The notes under the pieces were generated by a model. That model did no database searches, was not told the DNA's origin, and saw only the letters and a list, made by a program, of their open reading frames with translations. 64,000 bases of DNA from Mucilaginibacter aquatilis (GTDB lineage Bacteria > Bacteroidota > Bacteroidia > Sphingobacteriales > Sphingobacteriaceae). Positions 1 through 8,998 of the stretch are shown here, piece after piece. How positions within the stretch are numbered: the stretch's first letter is position 1; each line of letters opens with the position of its first letter. The stretch lies in contig NZ_WQLA01000003.1 of assembly GCF_009755275.1 (NCBI RefSeq), positions 496,001 to 560,000 on the forward strand, given 5' to 3'. A program made the translations under genes and the position numbers.

Positions 1-897
1 CAGTAACGGCACTATCACAGGTATAAGCGTCTTTTCACGGCATGTCCTAATCCATCGGTCGCCGTCAGCACCCATTACTATATGCTCGGGCTCAAGATTG
101 CTTACATCCACGTAGGATAGGCCCGTATAGCAGCAAAAGACGAACATGTCTCTCACCATTTCCAAACGCTCAATTCCAAACTTTTTTTCTTCTATAGCTT
201 TTAGTTCAACTTCCGACAATTGCTCTCTATTTACTTTTTGAATTTTAAGTTTATAAGTGGCGAATGGGTCTGCATCTATCCAGTGGAGATTTAAGGCCAG
301 GTTGGTCATCTTCTTTAACCGGATGATGTGTTTCATCACTCCATTGTTATTAAGCGGCTTTTGATGATCTTTCGGTTTGTGGTTACGTAAGAAAACTTCG
401 AAGTCTTTCACAAACTTGTAATTAAGCTCACGTAGGTAAATGTCAGTAGCCTTATAATGCTCTTCAATGAACTTTTTTAGGTACCGCTGGGTAACAAAGT
501 AATGCTTAAGCGTACTCCATTTCAGGTCAGATGTAGCCGTTTCATTATGGTAGCTCATTAGGCTATTAAGCGTAAAGGCTTCTTCCTTCTCACCGAGGAA
601 AAGGCTCTTGATCGATTTTGTGTCAATGAATTTTCCTTTCAATTGCAATTCCTTATAGCAATTTCCCAACTTCAAGCGTACCTCTTCAAGGAATGTTGAG
701 AGCTTTTTGACCTGATCCCGAGTTCCCTTTGGGTATCCCTTGTCAACATCCCACATCTCTATTGGAACACTTTCTTTCAATCCAATGAGGCATTTTTCCC
801 TATTTACTGTAACTGCCGCGTAGAGCGGAGCTTTACCATTTTTCGCTTTATAGGCTCTAACTACAAAGTGCACTCTGAATGATTGTGATGTTTTCAT
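1..897 (-). CDS. Tyrosine site-specific recombinase (integrase), 3' end beyond the window
   Basis: This leftward reading frame starts at the ATG at 897 and stays open to base 1 (299 codons seen). It encodes an N-terminal arm-binding-like segment, a SAM-like core-binding segment, and the first part of the catalytic domain. Box I reads CCYTGLSYVDV, so the first catalytic arginine of the family is a serine, as is known for Bacteroidota IntDOT-type enzymes. The box II lysine region (REKTLIPV) lies near the left edge. The HxxR and tyrosine motifs should lie off the edge. It should insert and excise a genomic island or integrative element. Repeats and a hairpin sit just upstream. The gene is probably complete outside the window. 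Confidence 0.9.
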   Translation of the reverse strand, partial: MKTSQSFRVHFVVRAYKAKNGKAPLYAAVTVNREKCLIGLKESVPIEMWDVDKGYPKGTRDQVKKLSTFLEEVRLKLGNCYKELQLKGKFIDTKSIKSLFLGEKEEAFTLNSLMSYHNETATSDLKWSTLKHYFVTQRYLKKFIEEHYKATDIYLRELNYKFVKDFEVFLRNHKPKDHQKPLNNNGVMKHIIRLKKMTNLALNLHWIDADPFATYKLKIQKVNREQLSEVELKAIEEKKFGIERLEMVRDMFVFCCYTGLSYVDVSNLEPEHIVMGADGDRWIRTCREKTLIPVIVPLL

Positions 898-927
898 TTT
901 TTATCTCCTTATTTAATGTTCAAATTG

Positions 928-943
928 ATGTAGCAGGCTACAT
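928..943. promoter_or_regulatory. Perfect 16-bp palindrome upstream of the integrase
   Basis: The sequence ATGTAGCAGGCTACAT is two perfect 7-bp arms around AG. It lies about 30 bp upstream of the integrase start. The position suits an operator or an integrase/excisionase binding site. No function is proven. Confidence 0.45.
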
Positions 944-1020
944 ATTCCGTGCATGTAAAGTGGCCGATGAAACCTAAAAAATACCGTAACCGATTGCATT
1001 TCAACAAATTGCATCGAAAC

Positions 1021-1068
1021 TGAGCACCTAAGTTAAAAACTTAAAAGAGGTGCTCAGTTAGGTGCTCA
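1021..1068. repeat. Inverted and direct AGGTGCTCA repeats upstream of the integrase
   Basis: TGAGCACCT (1021-1029) is followed by its inverted copy AGGTGCTCA (1048-1056) and a direct copy of that (1060-1068). A smaller AAGTT/AACTT inverted pair (1030-1042) lies between the first two. Short clustered repeats next to an integrase gene are typical of arm-type binding sites at element ends. That role here is inference. Confidence 0.5.
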
Positions 1069-1112
1069 GAAGTTTGGCTTTCTTTGGGGTTAGGAAGGGG
1101 ATAATTAATGAA

Positions 1113-1145
1113 AAAACCCCCTAAATAAGCTATTTAAGGGGTTTT
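1113..1145. terminator. Strong bidirectional terminator-like hairpin
   Basis: A 15-bp stem with one mismatch pairs 1113-1127 with 1131-1145. The arms run from AAAACCCC to GGGGTTTT, around a 3-base loop AGC. The A-rich and T-rich ends would allow termination in both directions. It may have belonged to a tRNA gene whose end served as the attachment site. Confidence 0.75.
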
Positions 1146-1784
1146 AGGTACTCCTGGAAGCGGAGTTTGTGCGCCCACCTGGGCTATCTCAGTATCTCTG
1201 TTATCAATTGATTATCAGTAACTTACGAGGGTCACAGCCAGCACTGGGTGCCGTTTTAGGTATCCACCTCTCAAGCGGTATAAAAGTACTAATAAGTGCT
1301 GAAAGACACCGAAAATCCGGGCTAAAAATTGGTTGTTTCCTGGTTCGAGCCCAACTAGGGCTAAACTTATATTTCGATCATAAATTATCGAGGTCCTAAA
1401 CTATTTCTAAAAAAGCAACTGATATCAGCCGCTAAACATTATGCAGCGCCTCCAAATGGGCTCGTGTCAGAAACCAAAAATCGTGAGTTTTCTACTCTAA
1501 CCAACTGGCCTATAGTGCAATCACGTCCAGTGACTTATAAATGCAGTTGATTGATTCTGCAGTCAATTTTAATGAATAATTATGAGGTAACTTTTTGCTA
1601 ACCATGAATTAGGAATATTAATCGTGGACTGCCTAACTTATACTTTTTGGATGACGAAGACCATCCATCAAATTATTTACTTTGAACCATAAGGTAAAAG
1701 ATACTACCTAAAGTTAGTTTATCGGTAAAAATTATTTCGTTCACAAGAATTAACAACAGCTTATTTAAAGTAAATCTTATAAAC
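1146..1784. other. Non-coding stretch, possible att-site debris
   Basis: No convincing gene is seen. The 76-codon frame at 1169-1399 has no recognisable composition or family. At 1341-1360 the text TGGTTCGAGCCCAACTAGGG resembles the T-loop and 3' acceptor part of a tRNA, but no intact tRNA can be folded around it. It could be a leftover attachment site for the element on the left. The rest (1400-1784) is AT-rich and probably carries the promoter of the gene at 1785. Confidence 0.35.
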
Positions 1785-2528
1785 ATGAAAATCTTAGTAG
1801 TTGGTGGAACAGGCTTGATCGGCAAATCAGTCAGTAAGAAATTGGTTGAAACTGGTCACGAGGTAATTATCGGATCTCCTTCTAAGGGCATAAATATTAT
1901 TTCCGGGGAAGGGCTCGCTGATGCCTTGAAAGGCACTGAGGTTGTTATTGACCTCTCCAATTCTAAATCGCCGGATGACGAAACAGCTTTAAACTTTTTC
2001 CGCGCGGCCGGTAAAAATCTGGTAGCATATGAAAAGGCAGCTGGTGTAAAACACCACTTGGTGTTATCCATCGTGGGAACGGACCGTGCGCAATATATCG
2101 GCTACCTTAAAGCAAAAACGGAACAAGAGGATAATATTAAAGAATCCGGTATCCCCTACACCATTATCAGGTCCACCCAATTTCATGAGCACACTCCAAC
2201 AATTATTGCGGTTCAGGGAAACGAAACCCAGGTCAATGTTTCGACGATCGACTATCAGCCTATTGCGGCTGAGGACGTTGTCGACTTGGTGTTACAATTC
2301 GCTTTAGCACCACCCAAGAATGGCACAGTGGAAATTGCCGGCCCTGACCGTGCGCCAATGACCGAATTTGTTCAAAAGTATCTTAATGCGAAGGGTGATA
2401 GCAAAATAGTCGTATCAGACGACGAGAATAAATATATGTTTTTTGATATCCCTAAAGATGGATTGGTACCGCTTGATAAATTTCACTCCGGTCGAATTGA
2501 TTTTGAGACCTGGATACAATCTCATTGA
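1785..2528 (+). CDS. NmrA-like NAD(P)-binding protein (atypical SDR)
   Basis: A 247-residue protein that opens directly with a Rossmann nucleotide-binding loop, VVGGTGLIGKSV (residues 5-16). The rest follows the atypical short-chain dehydrogenase pattern, with VVIDLSN near 54 and IIRSTQFHE near 127. Proteins of this family bind NAD(P) and act as reductases or redox sensors. The classical YxxxK site is not obvious. It stands alone in front of a membrane cytochrome-like gene on the same strand, about 100 bp away. Substrate is unknown. Confidence 0.8.
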   Translation: MKILVVGGTGLIGKSVSKKLVETGHEVIIGSPSKGINIISGEGLADALKGTEVVIDLSNSKSPDDETALNFFRAAGKNLVAYEKAAGVKHHLVLSIVGTDRAQYIGYLKAKTEQEDNIKESGIPYTIIRSTQFHEHTPTIIAVQGNETQVNVSTIDYQPIAAEDVVDLVLQFALAPPKNGTVEIAGPDRAPMTEFVQKYLNAKGDSKIVVSDDENKYMFFDIPKDGLVPLDKFHSGRIDFETWIQSH

Positions 2529-2634
2529 TCAGTTGCATCAAAAAGCCCCCATTTATAAATAAAATAATTTCGAATAGGAGATTACAAGCTGACCAAGCGG
2601 ATTATTTAGATATCTGCCTGGTTTTACTACCGCT

Positions 2635-3261
2635 ATGATTACCGTAAACCATTTCAGAAACCGCATCAAAAAACTACATTATGTATCGGGGCTAACGCTT
2701 TCGCTTTTTATAGGGTTTCACCTCATCAATCATTTATATGCGATCGCGGGTCCTGAGCGACATATAGCGATCATGGATATCTTCCGAAAGATCTACCGGA
2801 ACCCAATCGTCGAAACCCTACTTCTGCTCGTCGTATTTCTTCAGGTGATAACTGGTGTTCGGCTGGCTATCCGGCGCAAGGCCCAACTCCCTGCAGAAAG
2901 GTTGCACGTCTATTCTGGATGGTACCTAGCCTTCTTTTTGATCGCACATGTCGGCGCGGTCCTCTCAGCGAGATTTGTTCAACACCTGGATACTAACTTT
3001 TATTTTGGAGCCGTAGGCTTAAACTTTTCACCATCGGTCTATCTGTTTGTACCGTATTACTTTTTAGGGGTTGCTGCGATCAGCATTCATGTGGCTGCCA
3101 TCCATTATCTCAAAACCGGGTCAAAAATGATGTCTTACGGCATTGGTACGATCGGCATTATGACATCAACAATAATCATACTTGCTTTTACAAATTGTTT
3201 TCAGGGCAGGGCTATGCCAGTTGAATACATAAATTTTATGAAGGCATTCTTTGGTAATTAA
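2635..3261 (+). CDS. SdhC/FrdC-like transmembrane protein, possible heme b binder
   Basis: A 208-residue protein with about five hydrophobic segments (near residues 17-37, 57-75, 96-113, 136-158 and 165-185). Histidines lie in or next to helices (GFHLINH near 22-28, HVGAV near 105, HVAAIH near 152-157), as in the heme-binding membrane subunits of succinate dehydrogenase and fumarate reductase. No flavoprotein or iron-sulfur subunit is nearby, so it is probably an orphan membrane cytochrome-like protein. It faces the MocR gene tail to tail with a 12-bp gap. Confidence 0.6.
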   Translation: MITVNHFRNRIKKLHYVSGLTLSLFIGFHLINHLYAIAGPERHIAIMDIFRKIYRNPIVETLLLLVVFLQVITGVRLAIRRKAQLPAERLHVYSGWYLAFFLIAHVGAVLSARFVQHLDTNFYFGAVGLNFSPSVYLFVPYYFLGVAAISIHVAAIHYLKTGSKMMSYGIGTIGIMTSTIIILAFTNCFQGRAMPVEYINFMKAFFGN

Positions 3262-3273
3262 TATTACCTTGAA

Positions 3274-4749
3274 TCACTTTACCTCTTTTAATGCTTTGGT
3301 GAACTTCAGCACCTCCTCATCGGTAAGTGAGGCGAAGCCTAACCTGATACCGTTTACGTCATTATTGTATCTATACAGACTTCCGTCGTTCATGTAGATA
3401 CCTTTAACAGCTAATCTTTTGGATAGCTCTGGTATTGAATACTCCATATCAAATGTTGTCCAGACGGCCATCCCCCCTTGCGGAACGGTGAAGTGCGCCA
3501 TATCTCCAATGGATGCTGCCAAAAGATCACAAAACTGGTCACGTCTTTGCCGGTATAACTTAACGGATCGCCGGATATGTCGCTGCATTTCGCCTGTACT
3601 AAATAACTGCGCTACTGATTCTTCAAACAAAACGTCTCCACGGATCTCAACCAGTTGTTTTAGCTTAGATGCCTGCCAGATGAAATCCTCACTACCAATT
3701 AAATAGCCAAGCCTGATCGTCGGTGCTAGCGTTTTGGATATAGAGCCAATGTATAATACATAACCCTGATGGTCTGCACTGGCTAGTGGTAAGATGGGGC
3801 TGTTTTCATAATGAAAGTCATAATCATAGTCATCTTCGATCACCGGGAGCTTATATCTTCTGATCAGGTCCAGAAGCTTCATTCTTCTCTCCGCGCTTAG
3901 CGTCACTGTTGTAGGATGATGATGGTGAGGAATGATGTATAACAGATCCGGGCGGGAATCGTTACAAATTCGCTCGACCTCGTCAACATCCATACCGTGC
4001 TGATCCACTTTTACCTTGATCAATGTTGCCCCGAGTTGCTCGAATAGCTTGTCTGCCAGCACGTAGTTAAGGTCTCCGACAATTACCCTGCTGCCTGGCT
4101 TCAATACCATACTGGCCGCAGTAAAAATCGCTAATTGCGCACCGTGTGTAACAAGCACATTCTCTGATCCAATACTTAGGGCTCGTGTTTTTGAGAGAAA
4201 AGCAGCCAGTTCCGTTCTCAAAGCTAAACTTCCGGCAGAATTTCCCGTCATGAGCATGCCATGCAAATATGCCCTGCTCAATAAGGCTTTGTAGCGATTA
4301 AATATGGAATTCAGCGGCGCGATCCGCTGATCAGGATAACCATCGTTTATGATCAACTGGTAGGGTTTTAATTCCTGGAAAGGCGGGCGGGTAAAACTCA
4401 CCTGGCGATAAAAGTCCGGTTTTTCTGACGAAACGGACCCATCAAGTGCTGCTGCTTTAAAAGTTTTGGGATTGATCACCGGAAGTTGTTTAGAAACGAA
4501 CATTCCTTTTTTGCCAACCACCTCTGTCCAACCTTGTATTCTCAGTTCTTCATAAGCCGCCACTATGGTGGTACGGTTCAATTTCATCATACCGGCCATT
4601 TCACGGCTTGCCGGTAACTGGTAGCCTGGCCTCAGTTTACCGCTCCGAATCAAGTTCATCAATCCGTTTGCAATCTGCCTGAAAACAGGTGTGGCCGATC
4701 TCCTGTCGATCTCTATAAGATTGCTGAATGGCAATGTTTGGACGGTCAT
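3274..4749 (-). CDS. MocR/PdxR-type regulator (GntR HTH plus aminotransferase-like domain)
   Basis: A winged-helix GntR domain lies at the N terminus (GKLRPGYQLPASREMAGM) and is followed by a fold-type I PLP aminotransferase domain. The PLP lysine is in GSISKTLAPTIRLGYL. Such proteins use PLP or an amino-type ligand to control nearby genes. The ATG at 4749 (491 residues) is preferred because MTVQTLPFSN begins the conserved region. The longer frame from 4827 would overlap the divergent azoreductase start at 4813. The 63-bp gap to that gene is the likely shared control region, so it probably regulates the azoreductase-acetyltransferase pair. Confidence 0.85.
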   Translation of the reverse strand: MTVQTLPFSNLIEIDRRSATPVFRQIANGLMNLIRSGKLRPGYQLPASREMAGMMKLNRTTIVAAYEELRIQGWTEVVGKKGMFVSKQLPVINPKTFKAAALDGSVSSEKPDFYRQVSFTRPPFQELKPYQLIINDGYPDQRIAPLNSIFNRYKALLSRAYLHGMLMTGNSAGSLALRTELAAFLSKTRALSIGSENVLVTHGAQLAIFTAASMVLKPGSRVIVGDLNYVLADKLFEQLGATLIKVKVDQHGMDVDEVERICNDSRPDLLYIIPHHHHPTTVTLSAERRMKLLDLIRRYKLPVIEDDYDYDFHYENSPILPLASADHQGYVLYIGSISKTLAPTIRLGYLIGSEDFIWQASKLKQLVEIRGDVLFEESVAQLFSTGEMQRHIRRSVKLYRQRRDQFCDLLAASIGDMAHFTVPQGGMAVWTTFDMEYSIPELSKRLAVKGIYMNDGSLYRYNNDVNGIRLGFASLTDEEVLKFTKALKEVK

Positions 4750-4812
4750 GATATTAAGTTTTGGATGATTAAGGCCAACCAATGACGGCGTAATTTTACG
4801 AAAAAATCTAAC

Positions 4813-5442
4813 ATGAAAGTATTCCATATCGACAGCAGCGTTCGCGGTGACTGGTCAGTATCCAAAGATCTTACCAGGCATTTTGTACAGCAGTTAAAAG
4901 AAAAGTTTCCTGATGCGACGATCGACCATCTTGATCTTGCTGAACATATTCCATCACACCCGACACCGTTGTTTATACAGGCAAATTATGCTCCAGCCGA
5001 CACCAGGAGCAAAGAAATGTGGGAAGCATTGGCCGAATCCAATTCATTGGTTCAAAGAATGCATGATGCGAATGTGATCGTATTCGGTGTTCCCATGCAT
5101 AATTTTTCGATCCCATCGATCTTAAAAGCCTTTATTGATAATATCGTCCGGATAAACGAGACCTTCGCCATGACAGTAGATGGCATTGAAGGACTTTTAA
5201 AAGATAAAAAGGTATACGTCATCAGCACCCGCGGGGTAGACTTTAATAATCCGCACATGGAAGCGATGGATCAGATAAAACCGTACTTACGGACCGTGTT
5301 CGGCTTTATAGGAATGACCGCTGTGGAATTTATCGATGTTTCCCCGGTTCAATTTGCGGATCAGGAAGCTCGGAATGAAGCCATCAGCAAGGCAAAACAG
5401 AGCATCAACGTGCACATCAGTAATTTAAATACTGTTGGATAA
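4813..5442 (+). CDS. azoR: FMN-dependent NADH-azoreductase (NAD(P)H quinone reductase family)
   Basis: 209 residues of the flavodoxin-like fold. The N terminus MKVFHIDSSVRG carries the phosphate-binding SS of AzoR proteins. FGVPMHNFSIPSILKAF near residue 90 matches the FMN/substrate segment, and STRGVDF lies near 138. The enzyme reduces azo and quinone compounds with NAD(P)H in the cytoplasm. Its stop overlaps the start of the acetyltransferase by one base (TAATG), which implies translational coupling. It lies divergent from the MocR gene, which probably controls it. Confidence 0.88.
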   Translation: MKVFHIDSSVRGDWSVSKDLTRHFVQQLKEKFPDATIDHLDLAEHIPSHPTPLFIQANYAPADTRSKEMWEALAESNSLVQRMHDANVIVFGVPMHNFSIPSILKAFIDNIVRINETFAMTVDGIEGLLKDKKVYVISTRGVDFNNPHMEAMDQIKPYLRTVFGFIGMTAVEFIDVSPVQFADQEARNEAISKAKQSINVHISNLNTVG

Positions 5443-5906
5443 TGGTTCAAATAAAAAAAGTTGCTTCTAAGGATGACGTCATCATTTGTTCAAAAGCGAT
5501 ATTGGAGTTCCGGCCAAATCTCAACGCCGAAACACTGGTGGGGCAAACCTTACGTATGATGGACGAGGGGTTTAAAATTGCTTACATTCCTACTGAAGAT
5601 CATTCGCAGGCGGCAGCCTTCGTTGGCTATAGAAGTTACGAAATGTATCGCACAGGTAAGATCATCTATATTGACGATGTTTTTACCTCACCCGAATGCA
5701 GAGGAAGAGGTTATGCCGCGGCGCTGCTCAAACATATAGAGGCTGAAGCTTTAGCCGCCGGCATACAGTCTATCCACCTTGATAGCGGTTATGCCTTACA
5801 TCCGGCTCACCGTCTTTATCTGAATCAGGGTTACATCCTACCGTGCCATCATTTTACAAAGCCGTTAAGTTCTGATCATGTACAAGATCAACAGAACAAA
5901 CAGTGA
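5442..5906 (+). CDS. GNAT-family N-acetyltransferase
   Basis: 154 residues with the GNAT acetyl-CoA signature RGRGYAAALLKHIE (near 88-101) after strand YIDDVFTSPE. The C terminus, LYLNQGYILPCHHFTKPL, is the usual end of the fold. It transfers an acetyl group to an unknown amine. It is the second gene of the azoreductase operon, starting on the last base of azoR, and is followed by a terminator at 5939. Confidence 0.85.
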   Translation: MVQIKKVASKDDVIICSKAILEFRPNLNAETLVGQTLRMMDEGFKIAYIPTEDHSQAAAFVGYRSYEMYRTGKIIYIDDVFTSPECRGRGYAAALLKHIEAEALAAGIQSIHLDSGYALHPAHRLYLNQGYILPCHHFTKPLSSDHVQDQQNKQ

Positions 5907-5938
5907 ATAATAGTCCTACCACTTAATTGGAAGACATA

Positions 5939-5975
5939 TATGGCTCGGGAGTTAAGATTTCGGGCCATACTTTTT
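5939..5975 (+). terminator. Rho-independent terminator after azoR-GNAT
   Basis: TATGGCTCG (5939-5947) pairs with CGGGCCATA (5961-5969), with one G-U pair, and is followed by CTTTTT. It lies 33 bp after the acetyltransferase stop. Confidence 0.75.
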
Positions 5976-6053
5976 ACAGTATCATCATAGCAAAAGACTG
6001 CTTTTGAATATCTCTAACATTTTAATCGTGCTGAATTTAGATTAATTAACAGT

Positions 6054-6920
6054 ATGGAATTTGAACCGCACATCATGCTGCACAAACTGGAAAGAAGCGG
6101 AAGCGGTATCAAGTTAGGGCGCTGGGGAGATAAAGATGTTGATAAGGATGAATCCTTTCACCCTCATAGGCACGATCATTATACTTGTATGTTACTTGAG
6201 CATGGCGAGATCGACGTATTGCTTGACTTTGAAAATTTTAAAATGTCAGCACGAACGTTGTTCATTTCCTATCCCGGACAAGTACATCAGGTTTTATCAT
6301 CAAAAAATGGTAACGGGTGGTATCTTTCGTTTGACGACGCCCTGATCGATGAATCAGTTCAAGCCTCTCTAAACAGATCTTTGGCGGAAAAAATATCCGT
6401 AACTCTAAGTCCTAGAGAATTTGAATGGTTCATAAAGCTGATCAATTCTATTAGGGATTTAGGTGAGATCAATGACTTGCCACCTCCTGAAGTTGAACAT
6501 TCGTTATTATCTGCTTTCGTTTCTCAGGCAATTTTTAGTTATCAGAGGCGGCAATTAACCGAACAGATAAACATAGCGTCCAGGCCATTCCTGATCACAC
6601 GCCGTTTTAAAAACCTGGTAAGGACTAATTTTAAATCAATAAAAAAGCCTGGTGCTTACGCTGATCTGTTAAATATTACGGTTTCTTACCTCAACGATAC
6701 GGTCAAATGCGTTACAGGTCTGTCATTAACCTCAACTATTCAAAATGAGATCATTAAAGAAGCGCAGCGATTACTTACTTATACTGAAATGACCGTTAAG
6801 GAGATCGCAGCCTCATTAGGTTATGATGATCAAAAATATTTCACCAGGTTATTTGGCAAGATCACCGGGTTATCACCAGGCATCTACAGAAGCCGTAGTG
6901 TAAATGGTAAACGAGTGTAA
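6054..6920 (+). CDS. AraC-family transcriptional regulator
   Basis: 288 residues. The N-terminal half is a cupin-like sensor: HPHRHDHYTCMLLEHGEID carries the histidines usual in such domains. The C-terminal ~100 residues hold two helix-turn-helix units (TYTEMTVKEIAASLGY, then KYFTRLFGKITGLSPGIYR). It probably responds to a small ligand and controls the genes downstream (NTF2-like, DoxX, hydroxylase, SDRs), which run the same way. That link is inferred from position alone. Confidence 0.88.
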   Translation: MEFEPHIMLHKLERSGSGIKLGRWGDKDVDKDESFHPHRHDHYTCMLLEHGEIDVLLDFENFKMSARTLFISYPGQVHQVLSSKNGNGWYLSFDDALIDESVQASLNRSLAEKISVTLSPREFEWFIKLINSIRDLGEINDLPPPEVEHSLLSAFVSQAIFSYQRRQLTEQINIASRPFLITRRFKNLVRTNFKSIKKPGAYADLLNITVSYLNDTVKCVTGLSLTSTIQNEIIKEAQRLLTYTEMTVKEIAASLGYDDQKYFTRLFGKITGLSPGIYRSRSVNGKRV

Positions 6921-7087
6921 AATCGTATAGACGGCTATTAGATATATCATTTTAAGCATGCATAGGTGATTCGTCCACACCTTACCGCTATCTGTCGGAT
7001 TGATTGCCATTCAATAGCTGCCGTCCTTTGTAATAAAGAATGAGTATTGCAATACGGATCAAAAATTATTAACAAAAAATTGAAAGA

Positions 7088-7513
7088 ATGAGCAGTCAAA
7101 AATTTAATAGCGGTTCAAAACCCGCATTAGCAACCACGCCTGATGGTATCGTTGAGTCTTTATTATTACATATTAATTCACTGGATGTAGAAACCATGCT
7201 TGGTTTTTATGAACCTGAAGGCATTTTGGTAAATGCTAAAGGCGAACCTCAGCAAGGTCGTGAGGCGATAGGTAAAGAACTGGCGCTATACTTTAGCTTT
7301 GGTCTTCCGATGCAGATAACGGCAAGACACATCTTTGTAGCAGGAAATATTGCATCATTGGTATTGGACTGGAACATTGTAGGCACAGGTCCTAACGGTG
7401 AGCACGTACATATGGTAGCTACTTCAAATGATATCGCACGCAAAGGAGAAGATGGATTTTGGAGATATATCATCGATAATCCATTCGGTACACAAGTACG
7501 AAGTTTATTTTGA
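7088..7513 (+). CDS. SnoaL/NTF2-like small protein
   Basis: A 141-residue single-domain protein. The helix VESLLLHINSLDVETMLGFYEP is followed by a curved-sheet pattern with GREAIGKELALYF and HMVATSNDIARKGEDGFWRY, as in the SnoaL/ketosteroid-isomerase-like family. These fold into a cone with a hydrophobic pocket and act as isomerases, hydrolases or binding proteins. No specific substrate can be named. A terminator follows at 7531, so it is probably a separate transcript. Confidence 0.8.
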   Translation: MSSQKFNSGSKPALATTPDGIVESLLLHINSLDVETMLGFYEPEGILVNAKGEPQQGREAIGKELALYFSFGLPMQITARHIFVAGNIASLVLDWNIVGTGPNGEHVHMVATSNDIARKGEDGFWRYIIDNPFGTQVRSLF

Positions 7514-7530
7514 TTCACGCGTCGTTTTTT

Positions 7531-7559
7531 AAAGGTCTTCGTTATCGGAGGCCTTTTTT
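7531..7559 (+). terminator. Rho-independent terminator after the NTF2-like gene
   Basis: AAAGGTCTTCG (7531-7541) pairs with CGGAGGCCTTT (7546-7556), with two G-U pairs and a TTAT loop, and then a T run. Confidence 0.85.
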
Positions 7560-7708
7560 ACGTTGTAGGCTAATCACTCTTTGATAAAGGAACCTGACCT
7601 AGAATAAACTCAATTGATTTTAATGCATAAAAGAAGCTCTGGACCATCTCTTTTGAGACTTCTGGATCATTTACCTGTGTTTTTAAAGGCATAGTTTTGC
7701 TCAAAACA

Positions 7709-8170
7709 ATGAGAGACAAGTTAAAAAACATATCACAGCTAATTACAAGGCTGGCTTTAGGTGTTGGGTTTCTTTACCCTGTAGCGGATCGTTTAGGATT
7801 TCTCGGCGCGCCGGGTTCAGGAGTTAATTGGGGTGACTGGAAACATTTCACAGATTACTCGCATACGGTTATGGCATTTTTGCCTCGCGCATTATGTGAT
7901 CTGAGTGCCCTGATCGCTACTATTCTGGAAATAATTTTTGGGATGTCTTTGCTATTAGGTTTCAAAATACGTGTTACTGCAATTGGCAGCGCCATATTAA
8001 CGCTTCTTTTTGCTGTAAGCATGATCATTTCTAACGGTGTTTTGGCACCCGTCAAGTATCCGGTGTTTGTATTCGTCGGCGCAAGCCTGCTTTTAGCACA
8101 AATGGACTACTTCAAATGGAGCATAGACTCGCTTCTCATCAGTCATAACAAAACGAGTAAGCATTTATAA
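7709..8170 (+). CDS. DoxX-family membrane protein
   Basis: The ATG at 7709 gives 153 residues. A TTG at 7697 is the only earlier option. Four hydrophobic helices are visible (LALGVGFLYPVADRLGF; a stretch near 58-85; ITAIGSAILTLLFAV; FVFVGASLLL), as in DoxX/terminal-oxidase-associated membrane proteins. The exact role of this broad family is unclear. It is followed by a tiny membrane peptide gene and a hydroxylase, perhaps as one transcript. Confidence 0.75.
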   Translation: MRDKLKNISQLITRLALGVGFLYPVADRLGFLGAPGSGVNWGDWKHFTDYSHTVMAFLPRALCDLSALIATILEIIFGMSLLLGFKIRVTAIGSAILTLLFAVSMIISNGVLAPVKYPVFVFVGASLLLAQMDYFKWSIDSLLISHNKTSKHL

Positions 8171-8181
8171 AATACACAAAA

Positions 8182-8289
8182 ATGGAAAGCAACTTTTTTT
8201 ATATAACCCGCTCTTTAATGATAGTCAGTGCATTGATCATTTTTTATTACCTGGTCGAGGCTATTTACAGGACTGACCGTTCACACTAA
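8182..8289 (+). CDS. Small single-pass membrane peptide (35 aa)
   Basis: A short frame 11 bp after the DoxX stop encodes 35 residues. It opens MESNFFYITRSLMI, then has a hydrophobic helix (VSALIIFYYLV) and a polar tail EAIYRTDRSH. The tight spacing between two membrane-protein genes supports translation. No family is recognised. It may be an accessory subunit of one of its neighbours. Confidence 0.5.
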   Translation: MESNFFYITRSLMIVSALIIFYYLVEAIYRTDRSH

Positions 8290-8329
8290 AGCAATTATAA
8301 CATTCCATTAATGGTTTAATTACTATGTT

Positions 8330-8998
8330 ATGTCACGCAATACTCGAAAAAAGTTTAAATCCAACTCACAGGAATCCGTTCGGATGTTCAAAAGTAACTT
8401 GCTTGAACCGCTTTCAAAGGTGCATTACACTGTGCCGTTGTTCCTCTTTATTCCGGTAATATTATATTGTTTATACCGGTGTTTAAATGCAGGGCTTTGG
8501 TGGTGGGAATATCTAGTTACCTTTATTATAGGTCTGGTGGTCTGGACATTAACCGAATACATCATGCATCGTTATGTTTTTCATTGTGAACTGCCCGGAG
8601 AGATTGGAAAGCGCCTGCATTTTATCATTCATGGTGTGCATCATGATTATCCAAGTGACCGATTAAGGCTTGTTATGCCCCCCTCACTGAGCATTCCTTT
8701 AGCAATCGGCTTTTATTATTTTTTCAGGTTCATCATTCCTTTAAGTTATTTCTGGTGCTTTTTTGCAGCATTTTTAATCGGGTATCTGGTTTATGACATT
8801 GGCCATTATGCCATGCACCACTTCAATTTTAAAAGCGGGATATTTAAACGGATCAAGCAACATCATATGCTACACCACTACCAGCAACCGGAAAAAGGTT
8901 ACGGTGTGAGTTCTCCGCTTTGGGATCATATTTTAGGGTCTGTATTTGATAAGGCACAAAGTGTAAAAACGGATCTGCCACGGGGGATTCGTAAATAA
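8330..8998 (+). CDS. Sterol desaturase / fatty acid 2-hydroxylase-like membrane di-iron enzyme
   Basis: 222 residues with the histidine clusters of the superfamily: HRYVFH (near 85), HGVHHDYP (near 103), HYAMHHFNF (near 160) and HHMLHH (near 182). They sit between about four membrane helices. The histidines hold two irons that hydroxylate or desaturate a lipid chain. The short length and order of boxes match bacterial fatty-acid 2-hydroxylase-like members better than sterol enzymes. Substrate is not shown. It lies in a run with two SDR enzymes that could act on related lipids or carbonyls. Confidence 0.82.
   Translation: MSRNTRKKFKSNSQESVRMFKSNLLEPLSKVHYTVPLFLFIPVILYCLYRCLNAGLWWWEYLVTFIIGLVVWTLTEYIMHRYVFHCELPGEIGKRLHFIIHGVHHDYPSDRLRLVMPPSLSIPLAIGFYYFFRFIIPLSYFWCFFAAFLIGYLVYDIGHYAMHHFNFKSGIFKRIKQHHMLHHYQQPEKGYGVSSPLWDHILGSVFDKAQSVKTDLPRGIRK

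Noticed and set aside
1300-1380. Intact tRNA gene
   Set aside because: Only a T-loop-like piece is present; no acceptor, D or anticodon arms can be formed around it.
1169-1399. 76-codon rightward frame after the hairpin
   Set aside because: No protein-like pattern or family; lies in sequence that looks like integration debris.
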